Below, one piece after another: positions 27,574-35,900 of a stretch of DNA of 39,425 nt. The DNA lies in assembly GCA_022567295.1 (NCBI GenBank), contig JADFHE010000004.1, positions 31,577 through 71,001 on the forward strand, given 5' to 3'. A model generated the notes under the pieces. The model worked only from the letters and a program-made list of their open reading frames with translations, was not told where the DNA came from and did not search any database. Source of the stretch: Pseudomonadota bacterium (GTDB taxonomy: Bacteria; Pseudomonadota; Gammaproteobacteria; Steroidobacterales; Woeseiaceae). Every line of letters starts with the position of its first letter. Position 1 is the stretch's first letter. The position numbers and the translations under genes were made by a program.

Positions 27574-28860
27574 TCAAGCTGCTTCCATAATTGCGGAGAC
27601 GCCCATACCACCCGCGGTACAAACAGAGATCAGTCCGCGGCCGGAGCCTTTTTCCTGCAACAGTTTCGCCATTGTCGCAATGATGCGCGCCCCCGTCGCC
27701 GCGAACGGATGGCCGATCGCGATGCTGCCACCTTTAACGTTCAGTCGCGCCAGATCGATCGGACCCATCGGTTCGTTGCGGCCCAGTTTGGTACGACAAA
27801 AATCTTCCGCCTGCCACGCCTTAAGCGTTGCTATAGTCTGCGCCGCAAATGCCTCATGAATCTCGTAGAAGTCAAAGTCTTGAAGAGTAAGATTTGCTTG
27901 CTTCAACATGTCGGACACGGCGTACGCCGGTGCCATCAATAAGCCCTCGCTATCAATGAAATTAACCGCGCTGGCCTTCGCAAATGTGAGGTAGGCCATG
28001 ATGGGCAGATTCTTGGTGCGAGCCCAGTCTTCCGAGGCAAGGCATACGGCAGCTGCGCCGTCAGTTAGCGGAGTGCTGTTGCCGGCCGTCATGGTGCCTT
28101 CGCCGCTTCTGTCGAATACCGGTTTAAGGGCTGACAGCTTTTCAAATGTGGTGTCGCGCCGAATGTTGTTGTCTTCCTCTGCACCTTCAAATGGCACGAC
28201 CAGGTCATCATACCATCCGGCATCGTAAGCTCCGGCTGCCTTGATATGGCTCGATAATGCGAGCTGATCCTGATGTTCGCGCTGCACGTTCCATTGTTTG
28301 GCGGTGATTTCAGTGCTCTCGCCCATCGACAATCCGGTTCGCGGTTCTTCGACACCGGGGAATTCCGGTTTGAAGTGTTTCGGGCGAATTCTGAATAACT
28401 GTTTCACACGTTCCACCGGGGAGCGCGAGCGGTGGATATCCAGCAGTATTTTGCGGAAATCGCCGGGGTAGACGATGGGTGCATCGCTGACCGTGTCAGT
28501 ACCACCGGCGATACCGGCCTCGATTTGGCCGAGGGCGATCTTGTTGGCGATCATGATGGTGGCTTCAATGCTGGTACCACAGGCACGTTGCAAATCGACC
28601 GCCGGTGTTCGCAAAGAGAGTCCGGAGTCGATCACGCATTCTCTTGCAAGATTCCAGTCGCTCGAATGCTTGATGACGGCGCCCAGTGCAACGTCGCCAA
28701 GCGTCTGACCTTTCAGATCCAGTTTGTTTACGATGCCCTGCAGGGCGGCGACCATCAGATCCTGGTTCGTGCAATCGCGATACACTGAGTGAGATCGGCA
28801 AAATGGGATTCGTGATCCCCCTACTACCGCAACTGGTATCGCTCGTCCGTCGTGCAACAT
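27574..28860 (-). CDS. Thiolase, FadI-like acetyl-CoA acyltransferase
   Basis: Degradative-type thiolase of 428 residues that cleaves 3-ketoacyl-CoA with CoA or condenses acetyl-CoA. The nucleophile is Cys94 in RACGTSIEA; the active-site His is in EIHEAFAAQT and a second in GGSIAIGHPFAATGAR; the C-terminal Cys is in VCTAGGMG. The sequence resembles E. coli FadI along its whole length (EDNNIR, NSTPLTDGAAAV). No fadJ-like partner adjoins it, so fatty-acid oxidation is likely but the exact chain specificity is open. The ATG at 28860 has GGAGG eight bases upstream; the longer open frame upstream is rejected. Confidence 0.93.
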   Translation of the reverse strand: MLHDGRAIPVAVVGGSRIPFCRSHSVYRDCTNQDLMVAALQGIVNKLDLKGQTLGDVALGAVIKHSSDWNLARECVIDSGLSLRTPAVDLQRACGTSIEATIMIANKIALGQIEAGIAGGTDTVSDAPIVYPGDFRKILLDIHRSRSPVERVKQLFRIRPKHFKPEFPGVEEPRTGLSMGESTEITAKQWNVQREHQDQLALSSHIKAAGAYDAGWYDDLVVPFEGAEEDNNIRRDTTFEKLSALKPVFDRSGEGTMTAGNSTPLTDGAAAVCLASEDWARTKNLPIMAYLTFAKASAVNFIDSEGLLMAPAYAVSDMLKQANLTLQDFDFYEIHEAFAAQTIATLKAWQAEDFCRTKLGRNEPMGPIDLARLNVKGGSIAIGHPFAATGARIIATMAKLLQEKGSGRGLISVCTAGGMGVSAIMEAA

Positions 28861-28944
28861 GCCTGCCTCCGTTCTGGATTGTGACTCAGGGCGCGACGCA
28901 ACTTTACACCATTCAAGGACCGGACCGTAAGCTAAGATTCGTCC

Positions 28945-30294
28945 ATGAGCAATTTCAACGCAGCGGCTTACAAGACGCAAGTCAAGGCGCTGCTACGTCT
29001 CGGTGGCCCATTGATCGTCAACAACCTTGCCGTAGCCGGCATGCAATTTGCCGATGCGGTCATGGCCGGCAGTATTGGTGCCCGAGAGCTGGCGGCCGTC
29101 GCGGTCGGTGGTAGTTTCTGGTTCCTGGGGTTTGCCTTGTGCCTTGGAATACTGATGGCGATCTCGCCGATCGTCTCACGACACTACGGGGCCAAGCGAT
29201 ACGATCTGATCGGTCGCTACACGCGCCAGGGACTTTACCTGGCCGTATTGATGGGCGTGCCAATGATCCTTATCGGACAGTACGCGGCGGAGCCGCTGCT
29301 GGAAAAATTTGGTATCGATCCGGATTTCAGAGCGCTTACGGTCGGCTACATAGGCGCCATCATGTTAGGTGCGCCGGGCATATTTGCTTTCCTCGCCTTA
29401 CGATTTACGAACGAGGGTATCGGCCATACGCGACCGATCATGTACACGTCCATTTTTGCGTTAACGTGTAATGTATTTCTTAACTACGTTTTGATGTTTG
29501 GGCACTTCGGTGCGCCGGCGCTCGGCGCTGTTGGATGCGGTTACGCCAGCGCGATTTCAATGTGGCTGGTTATGATCGCATTGGCCAGCCATATGATCCT
29601 GAGTCCTTACTATCGGCGCTTCCATCTCTTTGCAAAATTGGGGCCGCTGCGATTGTCGGCATTCAGGGAAATTTTCCGCCTGGGCGTGCCGATCGCAGTC
29701 ACTATTACAGCCGAGGCAGGATTGTTTTCAGCGGTTTCAATTCTGATGGGAACACGCGGGACAGAGATCACCGCGGCCCATCAAATTGCGATCAGCTTTT
29801 CGTCGACCACCTTCATGGTTCCACTTGCGTTGAGCGCGGCGACGACCATCAAGGTCGGGCAATTGATAGGTGCCGGCCAATTGCGCGATGCGCGCGTGTG
29901 CGGCGCTGTCGGTATATTTCTGTGCGCGGGCTTCATGACGTTTTCGGCCGCATTCTTGCTGATCTTTCGCGATGCGGTTGTCGGTCTGTATACGAATGAT
30001 GTCGCGGTTACAGGTATCGCGATCAGCCTGTTATTGGTGGCGGCGGTATTCCAGATCGCCGACGGCATTCAGATCGGCGCGGCCGGCGCGCTGCGTGGTT
30101 ACAAAGACACGGCGATGCCGATGCTGATCAATATATTCGCGTTCTGGGTCCTCGCGTTTCCGCTCGCTTACCTTGCAGCGATTACTTATAAGGCGCCACC
30201 CAATTATGTCTGGGCAGGGTTTATTGTTGGCCTCGCCGCTGCGGCGACGTTGCTGACGTGGCGTTACAACCGCCTCTCGCGAGCGGCGATCTAA
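28945..30294 (+). CDS. MATE-family multidrug exporter (NorM-like)
   Basis: Inner-membrane cation antiporter of 449 residues with twelve predicted helices in two six-helix halves. Signatures: LRLGGPLIVNNLAVAGMQFADAVMAGSIG at the start (substrate-pore helix one region), RLGVPIAVTITAEAGLFSAVS at the start of the second half, and ADGIQIGAAGALRGYKDTAMP. MATE proteins of the NorM group expel cationic drugs using Na+ or H+. It diverges from the thiolase gene with 84 bases between. Its TAA stop shares bases with the stop of the truncated oxidase gene on the other strand. Confidence 0.93.
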   Translation: MSNFNAAAYKTQVKALLRLGGPLIVNNLAVAGMQFADAVMAGSIGARELAAVAVGGSFWFLGFALCLGILMAISPIVSRHYGAKRYDLIGRYTRQGLYLAVLMGVPMILIGQYAAEPLLEKFGIDPDFRALTVGYIGAIMLGAPGIFAFLALRFTNEGIGHTRPIMYTSIFALTCNVFLNYVLMFGHFGAPALGAVGCGYASAISMWLVMIALASHMILSPYYRRFHLFAKLGPLRLSAFREIFRLGVPIAVTITAEAGLFSAVSILMGTRGTEITAAHQIAISFSSTTFMVPLALSAATTIKVGQLIGAGQLRDARVCGAVGIFLCAGFMTFSAAFLLIFRDAVVGLYTNDVAVTGIAISLLLVAAVFQIADGIQIGAAGALRGYKDTAMPMLINIFAFWVLAFPLAYLAAITYKAPPNYVWAGFIVGLAAAATLLTWRYNRLSRAAI

Positions 30295-31070
30295 GCCGAC
30301 GGTTTTACGTTCGCGTTCAGGCGGAAAAGATTTTTCGGGTCGTACTGGTCTTTGGCGGCGACCAGTCGCGGATAGTTCTCACCGTAATTACCCCAGGTCT
30401 TCTTTTCAGTGTCCTCATTCAGGTTGGTATAGAAACCGATCATGTACGGCGCAGCGTCCTGATAGAATTCTCTCACCTTGGCAATCTGTGCATCCGCAAC
30501 AGACGGGTCTTCGGAAAAGAACATGAGTCCCAGATTCAACGCCGAATTGCGATGCGAATAGGCCATCGCGTTGGGTGCCACGGTTGCGGGCATACCGCCC
30601 AGGTGCTGGAACCAGGACATGACCGGGTTATCGCGGCTCATGTGATCAACAATGATTTCCGCCAGATCCGCTGACAGCTCCGTCAGGAGCCCGGATTTCA
30701 AATAGTAATACTTGCCGTGCCCAAGCATGGCGTCAGCGCCTGTCTGAAAATCCCGGTACGGCATCGCTCCGAGTTCAACCGCCCTCGGTTTGGCAAGCTT
30801 CAGTAAGGGCGCCATCACTTTTTCACCAGCCGCATGATCGCCCGCGTAGACGACCACAATGTTCACCAGCCGATTGCCGTCTTCATCGACGAAGATACTA
30901 GGCTCAATGCTGGCTTCGTTCGGTAACTCCGAGGCGAGCTCCCCGTAGGCTGTCAGGAAATCGGCGGTAAGGTCGAACAATACATTCCCGCCATAAATCA
31001 TCGGATTGAATGGATGTAGCTGGTAGACGAATTCTGTCGCGACGCCGAAATTGCCACCGCTACCGCAACG
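30291..31070 (-). pseudogene. FAD-linked oxidase (berberine-bridge type), N-terminally truncated
   Basis: The open frame carries only the C-terminal part of a BBE-type flavoprotein: the end of the FAD domain (RCGSGGNFGVATEFVYQLHP, coded by about 31002-31070), the substrate-binding domain, and a terminal BBE motif ending YDPKNLFRLNANVKP. A complete protein would have roughly 200 more residues holding the PCMH FAD-binding fold with its His/Cys flavin attachment; here the frame runs straight into the intact DUF924 gene instead. The first ATG is at 31001, already inside the conserved region. I read this as a deletion remnant. The retained part shows no internal stops, so the loss may be recent or the fragment may be expressed. 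Stop overlaps that of the MATE gene. Confidence 0.8.
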
Positions 31071-31092
31071 TGAGGGTCTGTGCGCTAGGGGT

Positions 31093-31755
31093 CTAGCCCT
31101 GTCCGAATTCGGGGTTGTCGCCCTCGAGGTATTTTGCTTCTTCGGCAGTATTTTCCCGGTTCAGCAACTCGTTGCGGTGCGGAAAGCGCCCGAACCGTTC
31201 GACAATGTCCCGGTGCAGCTCGGCGAATTGAGCGACGGTAAGAAATGTTTCCCGATGGGTTAGAGATACCGCTTCAGCGAGGCGATTATAGAGCTCAAGT
31301 GATTTGGCCTGTACCTTGCGCGACTCAGCATGTTGCAACGGCATGTAGAAAAACATTCTTTGTATGGGAGTGAGTTCCTTGTCCTTTTTTTCCACGGCGC
31401 CCTCGACGCAGAGTTTCAGTGCCTGCTTATCGTGGGAGAATGCGGCGGCCGAATTTCGATGGATGTTGCGACGAAACTGATCGATCAGCAGGATCAGCGC
31501 CAGGCGGCCGTGAGGATTTGCGGCCCAGTGATCAAGATTTCCGGCGCAAGCGGCGTTAACATCATCGCCGAATTTCTTTTCGATCTCATGATCGAAAACG
31601 GGGTCCTCGCTGAACCAGGTGTCCATGCGGCGGTCGATCTGTGGAGCCGTAAGCTCCTGCTCCTTGAACCAGAAAGACAGGATCGCGTCGATTCGTGCCT
31701 GATCCCCATCAGTCATCGTCGCATCCACGCTTTCGCTTAACTGTTTTACAGCCAT
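31093..31755 (-). CDS. DUF924-family protein
   Basis: All-helical, TPR-like protein of 220 residues; function unknown. Family features: ILSFWFKEQEL near the start, MDTWFSEDPVFDHEI, LALILLIDQFRRNIHR, MFFYMPLQHAESRKVQ, and VERFGRFPHRNELLNRENTAEEAKYL near the end. The start may be ATG 31755 or ATG 31716 (MTDGDQARIDAIL); the latter matches usual family lengths better. It ends right at the junction with the truncated oxidase, about 20 bases away. Confidence 0.9.
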   Translation of the reverse strand: MAVKQLSESVDATMTDGDQARIDAILSFWFKEQELTAPQIDRRMDTWFSEDPVFDHEIEKKFGDDVNAACAGNLDHWAANPHGRLALILLIDQFRRNIHRNSAAAFSHDKQALKLCVEGAVEKKDKELTPIQRMFFYMPLQHAESRKVQAKSLELYNRLAEAVSLTHRETFLTVAQFAELHRDIVERFGRFPHRNELLNRENTAEEAKYLEGDNPEFGQG

Positions 31756-31923
31756 TTCTAAGTTCCGGCTAGCTTGACAGGCCAGTGTGCCGCGCCATGC
31801 GGCCGCCTGTCGTTGCAGTGCGTCACTACCGTACGGTCAATGTAGCTCGCCAAAGTGCGAACTTGGTCACAGTTTCGACCGAATCGAACATTTGATGGCG
31901 CCGTTGCCAGTAGACTTTAGCAG

Positions 31924-32409
31924 ATGGAATGGGCGCTCACTCAATATTGCCGTTTCGCTATGCTCTGCACCGTCATGGTGGGCCTGGTATCGCTGACCTT
32001 GCTAAGTGCTTGCGACGAGCCCGAGGCGGGCCCTGAGCAACAACTCAGGCAATGGGTAGGCCTGGGCCAGGAGGCAGCGGAGGCGAAAGAGCGCCGCGAT
32101 TTGCTGGCGCTAATTTCACCGGCCTATGCGGACGCTCGCGGACACGAGCGCGATGACATCGGCAATATGCTCAGAGCGTATTTCTTTCGACAGCACAAAA
32201 TTAAGCTGCTGACATCAGTTGACGAGATACGGTTATATGGTGACACGGCTGCCGAGATAGACCTGACGGTCGGGATGGCCGGGACGAATGACGGCGTGTT
32301 CGGCTTCAGTGCCGATGCGTACCGGTTCGAACTGGAACTGGAACGAGATGGGGATGACTGGTTGTTGATCTCGGCGCGCTGGGGCGAGCTGGGACGCGAA
32401 CTGCACTGA
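31924..32409 (+). CDS. Putative lipoprotein, NTF2/SnoaL-like
   Basis: Protein of 161 residues. The N-terminal hydrophobic segment ends in a lipobox LLSAC (Cys30), so it is probably a lipoprotein. The mature part begins with a helix (QQLRQWVGLGQEAAEAKERRDLLALIS) and continues with beta-strand-like stretches (IDLTVGMAG, RFELELERDGDDWLLISARW), the layout of NTF2-like cone-fold proteins. No catalytic residues can be named. An internal ATG at 31960 would give a shorter signal peptide. It lies 17 bases upstream of the LEA2 lipoprotein gene, so the two are likely co-transcribed. Confidence 0.7.
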   Translation: MEWALTQYCRFAMLCTVMVGLVSLTLLSACDEPEAGPEQQLRQWVGLGQEAAEAKERRDLLALISPAYADARGHERDDIGNMLRAYFFRQHKIKLLTSVDEIRLYGDTAAEIDLTVGMAGTNDGVFGFSADAYRFELELERDGDDWLLISARWGELGRELH

Positions 32410-32426
32410 CGCACAGGGAGCAAGCT

Positions 32427-32909
32427 ATGCAGATACAGATCAAGAAGTGCATGTTGTTGGCGCTGCTGATGGGTAGCTTGTCGGCCTGCGCGTCCATGCC
32501 GGACAATCTGGTCAGTGCGCCGCGCGTGCAACTGAGCAACGTTCAGGTTGTCGGTCTTGGGTTCCAAAATCAGACCTTTTTGCTGTCGTTCGATGTGGCC
32601 AATCCGAACTCGTTTCCATTGCCGGTTCGAAACATCGGCTACGGTGTGAAACTTGACGGGCAGCGATTTGCCAGCGGCCAGACATCGAGTGAGTTTACGG
32701 TTCCGGCGCATGGTGACGCGAGCTTTGCGATCAGCGTTGATCTGAACCTGCTGCAGACAGCGCCGCAACTGCTGTACATTGTCAGGGACGGCACTCGTCG
32801 AGAAATTCCCTACGAGCTTGAAGGTCGTTTTGGCATTGACCTGCCGTTGATACCGTCGATCAAATACCGTAGCAGTGGCATGATCCTCCTCAGTTCGGAT
32901 GTCCGGTAG
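32427..32909 (+). CDS. LEA type 2 (WHy-domain) lipoprotein
   Basis: Protein of 160 residues. The signal peptide ends in lipobox LSAC (Cys21). The mature part is an LEA14-like beta domain with the characteristic FDVANPNSFPLPVRNIGYGV segment, GQRFASGQTSSEF and FAISVDLNLL. LEA2/WHy domains in plants and bacteria are associated with desiccation or stress and with periplasmic protein binding; here only the fold is supported. AGGGAG lies seven bases before the ATG. It is the second gene of a two-lipoprotein unit that converges on the sortase-system kinase. Confidence 0.85.
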   Translation: MQIQIKKCMLLALLMGSLSACASMPDNLVSAPRVQLSNVQVVGLGFQNQTFLLSFDVANPNSFPLPVRNIGYGVKLDGQRFASGQTSSEFTVPAHGDASFAISVDLNLLQTAPQLLYIVRDGTRREIPYELEGRFGIDLPLIPSIKYRSSGMILLSSDVR

Positions 32910-32932
32910 GCTCACGGTTACGCGCGCATGCC

Positions 32933-33058
32933 GTGATCATTGCGTTTGGATTTCGGCCGGATCCGCGGGCCTGGTTTGATGAGTTTTCGATCGAGACACT
33001 GCCCAGCGGTCGCGTTCGCGAGGCTGCGGCAGGGATTGTTCGTTACCTCGAATCCTGA
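32933..33058 (+). CDS. Possible 41-residue ORF (weak)
   Basis: Short GTG-started frame in the otherwise gene-free space after the LEA2 gene; it overlaps the end of the kinase gene by 16 bases. The product has protein-like composition (RPDPRAWFDEFSIETL, then AAAGIVRYLES) but no recognised family and no clear ribosome site. It could be the tail of a lost gene, a small protein, or chance. Confidence 0.2.
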   Translation: MIIAFGFRPDPRAWFDEFSIETLPSGRVREAAAGIVRYLES

Positions 33059-35076
33059 CCCGGAAGCCGTATTTTGAAAACGACGCCACCCTCGATATTG
33101 TCTGCAGCAATGGTGCCGCCATGCCCCTCGGCGATCAATTTCGCCACATACAATCCAAGACCCAGATGACGCGTATTCTCGCCGCTTCGCATCGACACCA
33201 TCGAATCGAACAGCTGTGTGCGCATGCGCTCCGGAAGCGGGGGCCCGGGATTGATGACAGTAAGTAGCATGGCGCCATCGTCATCGGCCAGACCAATTCG
33301 AATTGTGTCGCCTGCTGTACTGAAATCAACGGCATTGTCGACGAGTTTGTCGAGCATTTGTATCAAGAGCTCGGGTGACCCAGTCGTTGCTGCGTTCTCC
33401 AGCGTGCAGTCGAAGTCGAAAGCGCGTTCCGTATAAACATCGCGGTAGGCAGCTACGGTCGATTGCAGCACCGCGCTCAGATCGAACGACTCTGGCTCGG
33501 CATGCTCCATCAGCTCTTCGACACGGCTGGCCTCGGCCATGGCACTGAGGATGTGCCGCAAGCGATCGGCACCTTCGCGGGCACGCGCCGTATAAACAGT
33601 GGACGACTCGTTGAGCGATTCATGCTCCAGATTTTCCAGCGATGATGTGACGATGGCGAGTGGTGTGCGGAGTTCGTGCGATAACTTTGATGCCAGCGAC
33701 CGCAGATACGCATTGTAGTCACCGAGCTGCCGCAATACATGAGAGAAGCTGCGCGACAGGTCGCCAATTTCGTCTGCAGCAAGGGCGCTGGGCAGCGCGG
33801 AGTGAAGCGTCTCATTTTCAAGTGCCCCCCGGGCGGCTACGGACAAATGTCGGATTCGCCGCGACAGCCAGGAAGCGTAGCCAAGTAACGTTCCGGCGAC
33901 GAGTAGCGTCGCGACCAAAGTAAGATTTATCAGCCGCACCAATCCTTCGTTTGTCAGGCTGAGAATGGCGTCGGTGCCCTGCTGCAGCGCAAGGGAACCC
34001 AAAATTTCGTCGTTAAAAATAATCGGTGTGGCGACGGCAACGATGGCCCTGCCGCTCTCTTCACTTCGAAACCAACTGGCCATTTCGCGGCCATTGAGCG
34101 CCGCGCTGACATACGGCTGTCGTTCGCGACCGCTTGGATCGGGCTCCGCCGACGCGGCGTCTTTTCCGGCCTCAACCAGCAAGTCGTAAACACGCCGAGA
34201 CCAGACCGCGCCGAACGACCGGTCTGTCGTTGGCGCCGACAGTTTACCGGCCATAGCGATTCGCCAGCCGGATGCGTCCGTAACAATGATGCGCATACCG
34301 GGTTGCACCAAAGTTTCGGCGATCACGCGTAATTCCTCCAATGGCCTTGCGACGGCTGCGGGGGTTTTTCCTGAGTAATTACTGATGCGAGTCGTACGCT
34401 GAGATTCGTCCGCCGTATTGCTAACGACGATGCCGAGATGTATGCCCAGCAAATTGGCCGGTATCCGGGCCTCTACCCGGTAGCCGCCTGGAACGTCCTG
34501 CCAGTGCGCGGTTATCGCGGCTGCCGGCGCAAATCCGTAGTTGTCCTGCTTGTAACTGACGATTTGCCCCGGCGCTTCGGCGGCAAACAGAAACTGTTCC
34601 TCAAGATAGGGCGGATTACTGCTGACCAGGCTGACACGATCGGCGTACCGAGGACCGTCGTCGAGAATCATCGTCTGTGCCGTCGCATAGACGACATTGC
34701 GGTCGCTGACTTCGACATACAGGTAGATGGCGGTTCCGTATGAAGCGATTGCCACCCGAATCGGCCCATCCATGCCGTGCAGGGTCTTCAAAGATGATGA
34801 CGAAAGCTGCCAGTCATCAACATAGCCGTCGATTCGCGGCGCTCTTGCCAGTTCGTGCAGGTACAGTTGTTCACTGGCTCGCCGGCTGACGACTTTCTGC
34901 GGGTATTCCTCGACATACTGCGCCATGGAATTCGCGAGCGCGCGCGCCGTACCGGCCAGCATTTGTTGCTGTCCAGAGCGCAGCGCGGATTCGGTCTCGC
35001 GGATGAACTCGCATCCGGCCCACGGCAGCAACAACGCTAGCAAGCTGACGAGGAGTAGCTGACGCTTGAGATTCAT
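33043..35076 (-). CDS. pdsS: Proteobacterial dedicated sortase system histidine kinase
   Basis: Membrane sensor kinase of 677 residues. A first hydrophobic helix (about 7-21) is followed by a large periplasmic region to about residue 380, which includes a beta-rich module beginning RIDGYVDDWQ (about 80-235), typical of CBM9/DOMON-like domains. The second helix is at about 382-404, then HAMP-like sequence, the phospho-acceptor His467 in KLSHELRTPLAIV, and an ATPase domain with N box LVDNAVDF and G2 box HLGLGLYVAKLI. The G1 region reads NPGPPLPE rather than DxGxG, a variant also known in some active kinases. Position and sequence match the kinase of dedicated sortase systems. Ten bases separate it from pdsR. 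Confidence 0.88.
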   Translation of the reverse strand: MNLKRQLLLVSLLALLLPWAGCEFIRETESALRSGQQQMLAGTARALANSMAQYVEEYPQKVVSRRASEQLYLHELARAPRIDGYVDDWQLSSSSLKTLHGMDGPIRVAIASYGTAIYLYVEVSDRNVVYATAQTMILDDGPRYADRVSLVSSNPPYLEEQFLFAAEAPGQIVSYKQDNYGFAPAAAITAHWQDVPGGYRVEARIPANLLGIHLGIVVSNTADESQRTTRISNYSGKTPAAVARPLEELRVIAETLVQPGMRIIVTDASGWRIAMAGKLSAPTTDRSFGAVWSRRVYDLLVEAGKDAASAEPDPSGRERQPYVSAALNGREMASWFRSEESGRAIVAVATPIIFNDEILGSLALQQGTDAILSLTNEGLVRLINLTLVATLLVAGTLLGYASWLSRRIRHLSVAARGALENETLHSALPSALAADEIGDLSRSFSHVLRQLGDYNAYLRSLASKLSHELRTPLAIVTSSLENLEHESLNESSTVYTARAREGADRLRHILSAMAEASRVEELMEHAEPESFDLSAVLQSTVAAYRDVYTERAFDFDCTLENAATTGSPELLIQMLDKLVDNAVDFSTAGDTIRIGLADDDGAMLLTVINPGPPLPERMRTQLFDSMVSMRSGENTRHLGLGLYVAKLIAEGHGGTIAADNIEGGVVFKIRLPGQDSR

Positions 35077-35086
35077 CAGTGTGCGG

Positions 35087-35779
35087 CTATTCGCTCAGCC
35101 AGCGATAACCCATGCCATAGATCGTTTCGATCGCGTCGAAATCGGCATCCACTGCGATGAACTTGCGTCGAATGCGCTTTATGTGCGATGTGATGGTGTT
35201 GTCATCCAGCACGGCCTGCGCAGCATCCATGAGCTGTTGCCGGTTCTTGACGTGGCCCGGATATCTCGCCATTGCATGTACCAGCCAGAACTCAGTGAGG
35301 GTCAGGCGGACGGCGTGATCCTGCCAGTGCACGGTCATGCGCTCGGTATCGATCGCCAGGTCGCCGCGCCTGATACTGCTGTCGGCGTCTTGTGGTTTTC
35401 GCATGGCTTCCATGCGGCGAAACAGCGCAGCGATCCGTGCCATAAGATGCGGCAGGCTGATGTCCTTGGTCAGATAGTCATCGGCACCGAGTCGCAGGCC
35501 CGATATCGAGTCGAGCTCGCTGTCTCTCGCGGTCAGGAAGATGATCGGCAGGTCGGGCGAGCGAGCCCGTAACTCGCGACACAACTCGAATCCGCCTTCG
35601 ATGTCATCTTTGAGGTTCACGTCAATGACAACGAGGTCGGGCAAGCGGCTGTCGAACGCATTCAGCGCGGGTTCCCGGGCGTCGAATGCATCGACCGTAT
35701 ACCCTTCACGCCGAAATGCTGCGGCATAGTTATCCCGGATTGCTGCCTCGTCCTCAATAATAGCGATGCGTTTTGCCAC
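35087..35779 (-). CDS. pdsR: Proteobacterial dedicated sortase system response regulator
   Basis: OmpR/PhoB-type regulator of 230 residues. The receiver domain (1-120) shows IIEDEAAIRDN, phospho-acceptor Asp53 in LVVIDVNLKDD, and TARD followed by the conserved Lys in YLTKDIS. The winged-helix DNA-binding domain (about 135-230) ends with DNTITSHIKRIRRKF and IYGMGYRWLSE. The start is GTG 35779, with GGGAG seven bases upstream. It is co-directional with pdsS and divergent from the sortase substrate and sortase genes, which it probably controls; candidate binding repeats lie in the shared intergenic region. Confidence 0.92.
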   Translation of the reverse strand: MAKRIAIIEDEAAIRDNYAAAFRREGYTVDAFDAREPALNAFDSRLPDLVVIDVNLKDDIEGGFELCRELRARSPDLPIIFLTARDSELDSISGLRLGADDYLTKDISLPHLMARIAALFRRMEAMRKPQDADSSIRRGDLAIDTERMTVHWQDHAVRLTLTEFWLVHAMARYPGHVKNRQQLMDAAQAVLDDNTITSHIKRIRRKFIAVDADFDAIETIYGMGYRWLSE

Positions 35780-35834
35780 TTCAAACTCCCATTCCTGTAG
35801 TCACAATTTGCCACATTACGTCGGTGCATTGCCA
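35772..35834. promoter_or_regulatory. TTGCCA repeats between pdsR and the sortase substrate gene
   Basis: The hexamer TTGCCA occurs at 35773-35778, 35808-35813 and 35829-35834 on the plus strand. The first two are part of a perfect octamer TTTGCCAC, and the last two are 21 bases apart, about two helical turns. A CACA pair 10 bases apart (35802 and 35812) overlaps the middle copy. These are plausible PdsR binding repeats, but the first copy overlaps the pdsR start codon, so its sequence is partly fixed by coding. Confidence 0.35.
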
Positions 35835-35900
35835 TACCGTGGCCGCCAGTGTGACTTATTGCTGCGGCGTAATAGGCCTCAGACCACCAGGGAGGCCGAA

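Noticed and set aside
31789-31803. GCCGC/GCGGC hairpin and a nearby TTGACA upstream of the 31924 lipoprotein gene
   Set aside because: The stem is only five bases without a T-run, and no -10 hexamer lies at a suitable distance from the TTGACA.
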